From contig NZ_JAPUBN010000003.1 of assembly GCF_026966905.1 (NCBI RefSeq), positions 1-37,132 of the forward strand: DNA of 37,132 bases. The letters run 5' to 3'. Positions 34,456 to 37,132 of this stretch are shown here, one piece after another. A program made the translations under genes and the position numbers. The notes below the pieces were generated by a model. It did not search any database and was not told the origin of the DNA. It was given only the letters and a program-made list of their open reading frames with translations. How positions within the stretch are numbered: position 1 is the first letter of the stretch; every line of letters starts with the position of its first letter. Source of the DNA: Marinomonas phaeophyticola. GTDB taxonomy: Bacteria > Pseudomonadota > Gammaproteobacteria > Pseudomonadales > Marinomonadaceae.

Positions 34456-34572
34456 ATGGAATGGAGTGAAAAACGAGTTGCTAGAGATTATTTTGATTTT
34501 TTTATGCTCTCGATAGTGATAGCTAATCTTTCATATAGTATTAAAAATAAAAGGAAAAATAGTTTTATATGA
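34456..34572 (+). CDS. 38-residue putative membrane peptide (immunity candidate)
   Basis: A short frame encodes a charged N-terminus (MEWSEKRVARDY), one hydrophobic stretch (FDFFMLSIVIANLSYSI) and a basic tail (KNKRKNSF). AGGTGG lies upstream, and an in-frame GTG at 34453 is the alternative start. Its TGA overlaps the ATG of the ABC transporter gene as ATGA, a classic translational-coupling arrangement and the best argument that it is real. Small membrane peptides next to microcin genes are often immunity proteins, so that is the suggested role. No sequence family is recognised. Confidence 0.45.
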   Translation: MEWSEKRVARDYFDFFMLSIVIANLSYSIKNKRKNSFI

Positions 34573-36751
34573 AAATTCCATCAATTGTGAAAGCTAATTT
34601 TTTAAACCAACTTGAACAGTGTCTTCATATAATTAATGTTAGGTCTAGTTTGAGTTTATTTTTTTCATTAAAAATAATTGAAAATCATATACCTTTTTCT
34701 TTGATCCTAAAGTCGATTGATGAATGTGATGATTTTAGTTATGAATTAGTACCTATTAAAAAGATATTTTCAATCCCTTTAGAAGGCTTCACTGGAATAA
34801 TTGCATTGTCTAAACAAGGTGACTCATTTATTTTAGAAAGAAATAAAGGTGATCAAATATTCTTGAAGTCATATTTTAATGTTGGAAATGAAGTTTTTTC
34901 AAGGTGTGGAGCTTTATCAAATTTAATTAAAGATTTTGATTTAGTAGATCAAGCTCTTATTTTGTATGAAAATAAAATGAAATCCAAAAAAATAGAAAAA
35001 AATTACACTTTAAAACATTTTTTCTCTCATAAGAAAACTATATTAAGTATTATCGGTTCGTCTGTTTTTATGGCTTTATTAGGTGTAGCAACACCTCTTG
35101 GATTTCAAACCTTCACTGATAAAATTCTACCTTATTCTGCAACTGGGTCTTTGTATGTTGTAGCTACTTTTTTATTATTGTCTGCTATAGCGTCAAGTGT
35201 TTTTAAATGTTTCCATGATTTCCAAGAAAATGTTCTACTTGCTAAATATCAAAATGGGTTAGGAAAAGACGTTTTTAACCGACTATTAGATATGGAAATC
35301 TCATATTTTGATCAACATAAAGTAGGGGATTTAACTAAGTTAGTCGATCAGGTAAAAGAGGCTTCCAACTTTTTAATACGACAGGCTTTGGCTTCAGTTG
35401 TGTCAGTCATATCTCTTGTTATTGTTTTACCTATCTTATTTATTTACAGCGCGAAATTAACCGGCATAGTATTGCTTATAGGCTTGGGAATGGCCATTAC
35501 TATTGGTGTTGCTTTAAAGCCTATTCGGCTGCGAGTTATGAGAGCATATGGTTATGACGCCAGCTTTCAGTCTACGTTAATTGAAATTTTAAAAGGTATA
35601 AAAACCATTAAATCACTTACTAATGAGTCATATTTTCGTAACCGCGCAAATATTTCCTTAGAGACGAATTTATACGGAGGCTTTAATGTCTCTCGTTTAA
35701 GTAATGTTGTGAGTGCCTTGGTGAATTTTCAAAGCCAGCTCATTACTATAGCTGTGATTTTTTTGGTGCTCAATCCGTTTTTTCTAACGAGTTAACTATT
35801 GGTCAATTAATTGCTTTTAATATGTTAGCTAATAATGTTGTGAATCCATTAGTGTCACTTGTTATGGCGGCTAGTGGTTGGGAAAACTTTAAGTTGGCCA
35901 ATAAAAAATTGAATGAACTTAGACCTTTAGAATTATCTACTATGCCATTAAATCATGATGATATTGATTTAAATGGTGATATTGAATTTGAAGATGTTTG
36001 GTTTCAATATCCAAATGAAGAGGAAAGTGATAAAAGCGAAAAAGATGAAAAGTATGTGCTGAGAGGTGTGAGCTTTTGCATTCAGCAGGGAGAAATAACG
36101 GGAATTGTGGGCAGTAGCGGATCTGGTAAATCAACTTTAGCGGCTTTGATAATGGGGTTTTATAAACCAACAAGAGGAAAAATTAGAATAAATGGCTTTG
36201 ATATCAGTTTATTACCCGTTGAAATATTAAGATCTCGAATTTCTTTTGTACAACAAAATAATTTTTTATTTAATACTTCTGTAATGGAAAATATTCATTT
36301 AGGTCGATTAAACGCATCCTTGGAAGATATCCAGCTTGCAATAAAAGAGGCTGGAGCAGATAGTTTTGTAGATGATATGCCTAAAAAAATATTTACGGAA
36401 CTTGCCGAAGATGGAGATAATTTATCCGGTGGTCAGAGGCAGAGACTGGCTATATCAAGAGCGTTAATCCGAAAATCCGATATTTTGCTATTCGATGAAG
36501 CAACCAGTGCACTAGATAATCATACAGAAAATTTAATTAAAGAGACTATTCATCAAGCTTGCCATAATAAAACTGGGATAATTATTGCTCATCGTTTAAA
36601 TACTCTATCTTATTGTGACAAATTAATTGTAATGACTGAAGGGAAAGTTGAGATAGTAGGGATCCATAAGGACCTTATTAAGACAGAGAATAGTTATCAA
36701 AAAATGTGGGATTCAATTTCTAAACCTAACGAAAAAAATATCTATAAATAG
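34569..36751 (+). pseudogene. Type I secretion ABC transporter (HlyB-like), frameshifted
   Basis: The first frame gives an N-terminal domain (residues 1-145) without the cysteine-protease motif of C39 bacteriocin exporters. The six-helix membrane domain follows (ATPLGFQTFTDKILP, SYFDQHKVGDLTKLVDQV, ASFQSTLIEILKGIKTIKSL). It stops at about 35795, just after a T7 run (35758-35764). The next frame resumes with GAQSVFSNELTIGQLIAFNM and a complete nucleotide-binding domain: Walker A GSSGSGKST, signature LSGGQRQR, Walker B ILLFDEATSAL and H-loop AHRLNTL. One extra base in the T/G run restores 727 residues (HlyB has 707). The transporter should export the cassette's product together with the HlyD-like protein. 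Sequencing error is a real alternative. Confidence 0.87.
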
Positions 36752-36809
36752 TTAATATAAATTTCTAAAAAGTATTTTTAGGAGAAAGTCATGGAAGAGA
36801 GTAAATAGA

Positions 36810-37132
36810 ATGCAATACAGCTTTAGAGAAATACACGACTTGAATATATTGAGTGATGATCCAATCTATAGGAAGCATTTTAATACGCCTAATGACTTGA
36901 AAATAATGGTCACTTTAATCTCGTTATGTTTTTCGATTGCTATATTAGGTGCGATATTATTCAAAGTCGATAAAATAGTACCGGCTTATGGCATTGTTGA
37001 TACTAAATCCGAGTTATTTGAAATTCGTAATACAGAACCTGGGTTTATAGATAAGATGTATGTTGCTGAAGGAGACTTTGTAAAAAAAGGGCAACCTTTA
37101 ATTCAATTTGAAACAGACATCGTTAATCTGGA
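36810..37132 (+). CDS. HlyD-like membrane fusion protein, N-terminal part (runs off the end)
   Basis: The visible 107 residues show a cytoplasmic N-terminus, one membrane-spanning helix (about residues 31-52), and the first half of a lipoyl-like hairpin domain (PGFIDKMYVAEGDFVKKGQP, residues 77-96). This is the standard layout of the periplasmic adaptor of type I secretion systems. The ATG at 36810 has GAGAG upstream. An earlier ATG at 36791 with a better ribosome site meets a stop after five codons. It follows the ABC gene by 58 bp and would link that transporter to an outer-membrane TolC-like channel. The gene continues beyond the window. Confidence 0.88.
   Translation, partial: MQYSFREIHDLNILSDDPIYRKHFNTPNDLKIMVTLISLCFSIAILGAILFKVDKIVPAYGIVDTKSELFEIRNTEPGFIDKMYVAEGDFVKKGQPLIQFETDIVNL

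Overview
The window looks like chromosomal DNA of an AT-rich marine gammaproteobacterium. Protein resemblance across the xylose genes, the TRAP system and the omega-aminotransferase suggests the Oceanospirillales, perhaps Marinomonas; this is a judgement from remembered sequences, not from a search. Most of the window is carbon-source uptake and catabolism. No rRNA, tRNA, CRISPR array, transposase or integrase was seen.

Layout. (1) 63-4299: a Gdx/SugE-type SMR exporter, three LysR-family regulators and a short NAD(P)-binding SDR protein. (2) 4566-8706: an omega-amino acid (beta-alanine):pyruvate aminotransferase, a CoA-acylating (methyl)malonate-semialdehyde dehydrogenase, a strong terminator, a 22-codon remnant of a dehydrogenase, and a DUF1989 protein. 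(3) 8911-13151: xylA, convergent xylR (AraC/LacI hybrid) and xylB. A 52-codon remnant of an Lrp-type regulator lies upstream of xylB. (4) 13625-20833, all leftward: a LacI-family regulator and a sugar catabolic operon (TIM-barrel isomerase, Gfo/Idh dehydrogenase, ABC ATPase, permease, binding protein). A perfect LacI-type palindrome sits in the operon's promoter region. (5) 21237-24942: xylF-xylG-xylH, with an intrinsic terminator between xylF and xylG and a one-base frameshift in xylH. (6) 25232-30122: SDR dehydrogenase, divergent FadR/GntR regulator and a three-gene TRAP transporter. (7) 30229-32983: lysA, an Lrp/AsnC regulator and an APH-fold kinase.

(8) 33142-37132 is the most unusual part. 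It is visibly AT-richer and holds two tandem HlyC-type lysine acyltransferase homologues, one of which lacks the catalytic Asp. After them come a disrupted glycine-rich small-peptide gene, a 38-codon membrane peptide whose stop overlaps the next start, a HlyB-like type I secretion ABC transporter broken by a one-base frameshift, and the start of a HlyD-like adaptor that runs off the end. No large RTX toxin is present. The arrangement suggests a secreted, possibly lysine-acylated, microcin-like peptide. The acylation and bacteriocin roles are inference.

The xylose genes form a complete route: XylFGH imports xylose, XylA makes xylulose, XylB phosphorylates it, and XylR is the likely activator. 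The window contains two clear single-base frameshifts (xylH in a G6 run, the secretion ATPase in a T7 run). Each would be repaired by one extra base in a homopolymer, so sequencing error, slippage-type variation and true gene loss all remain possible.
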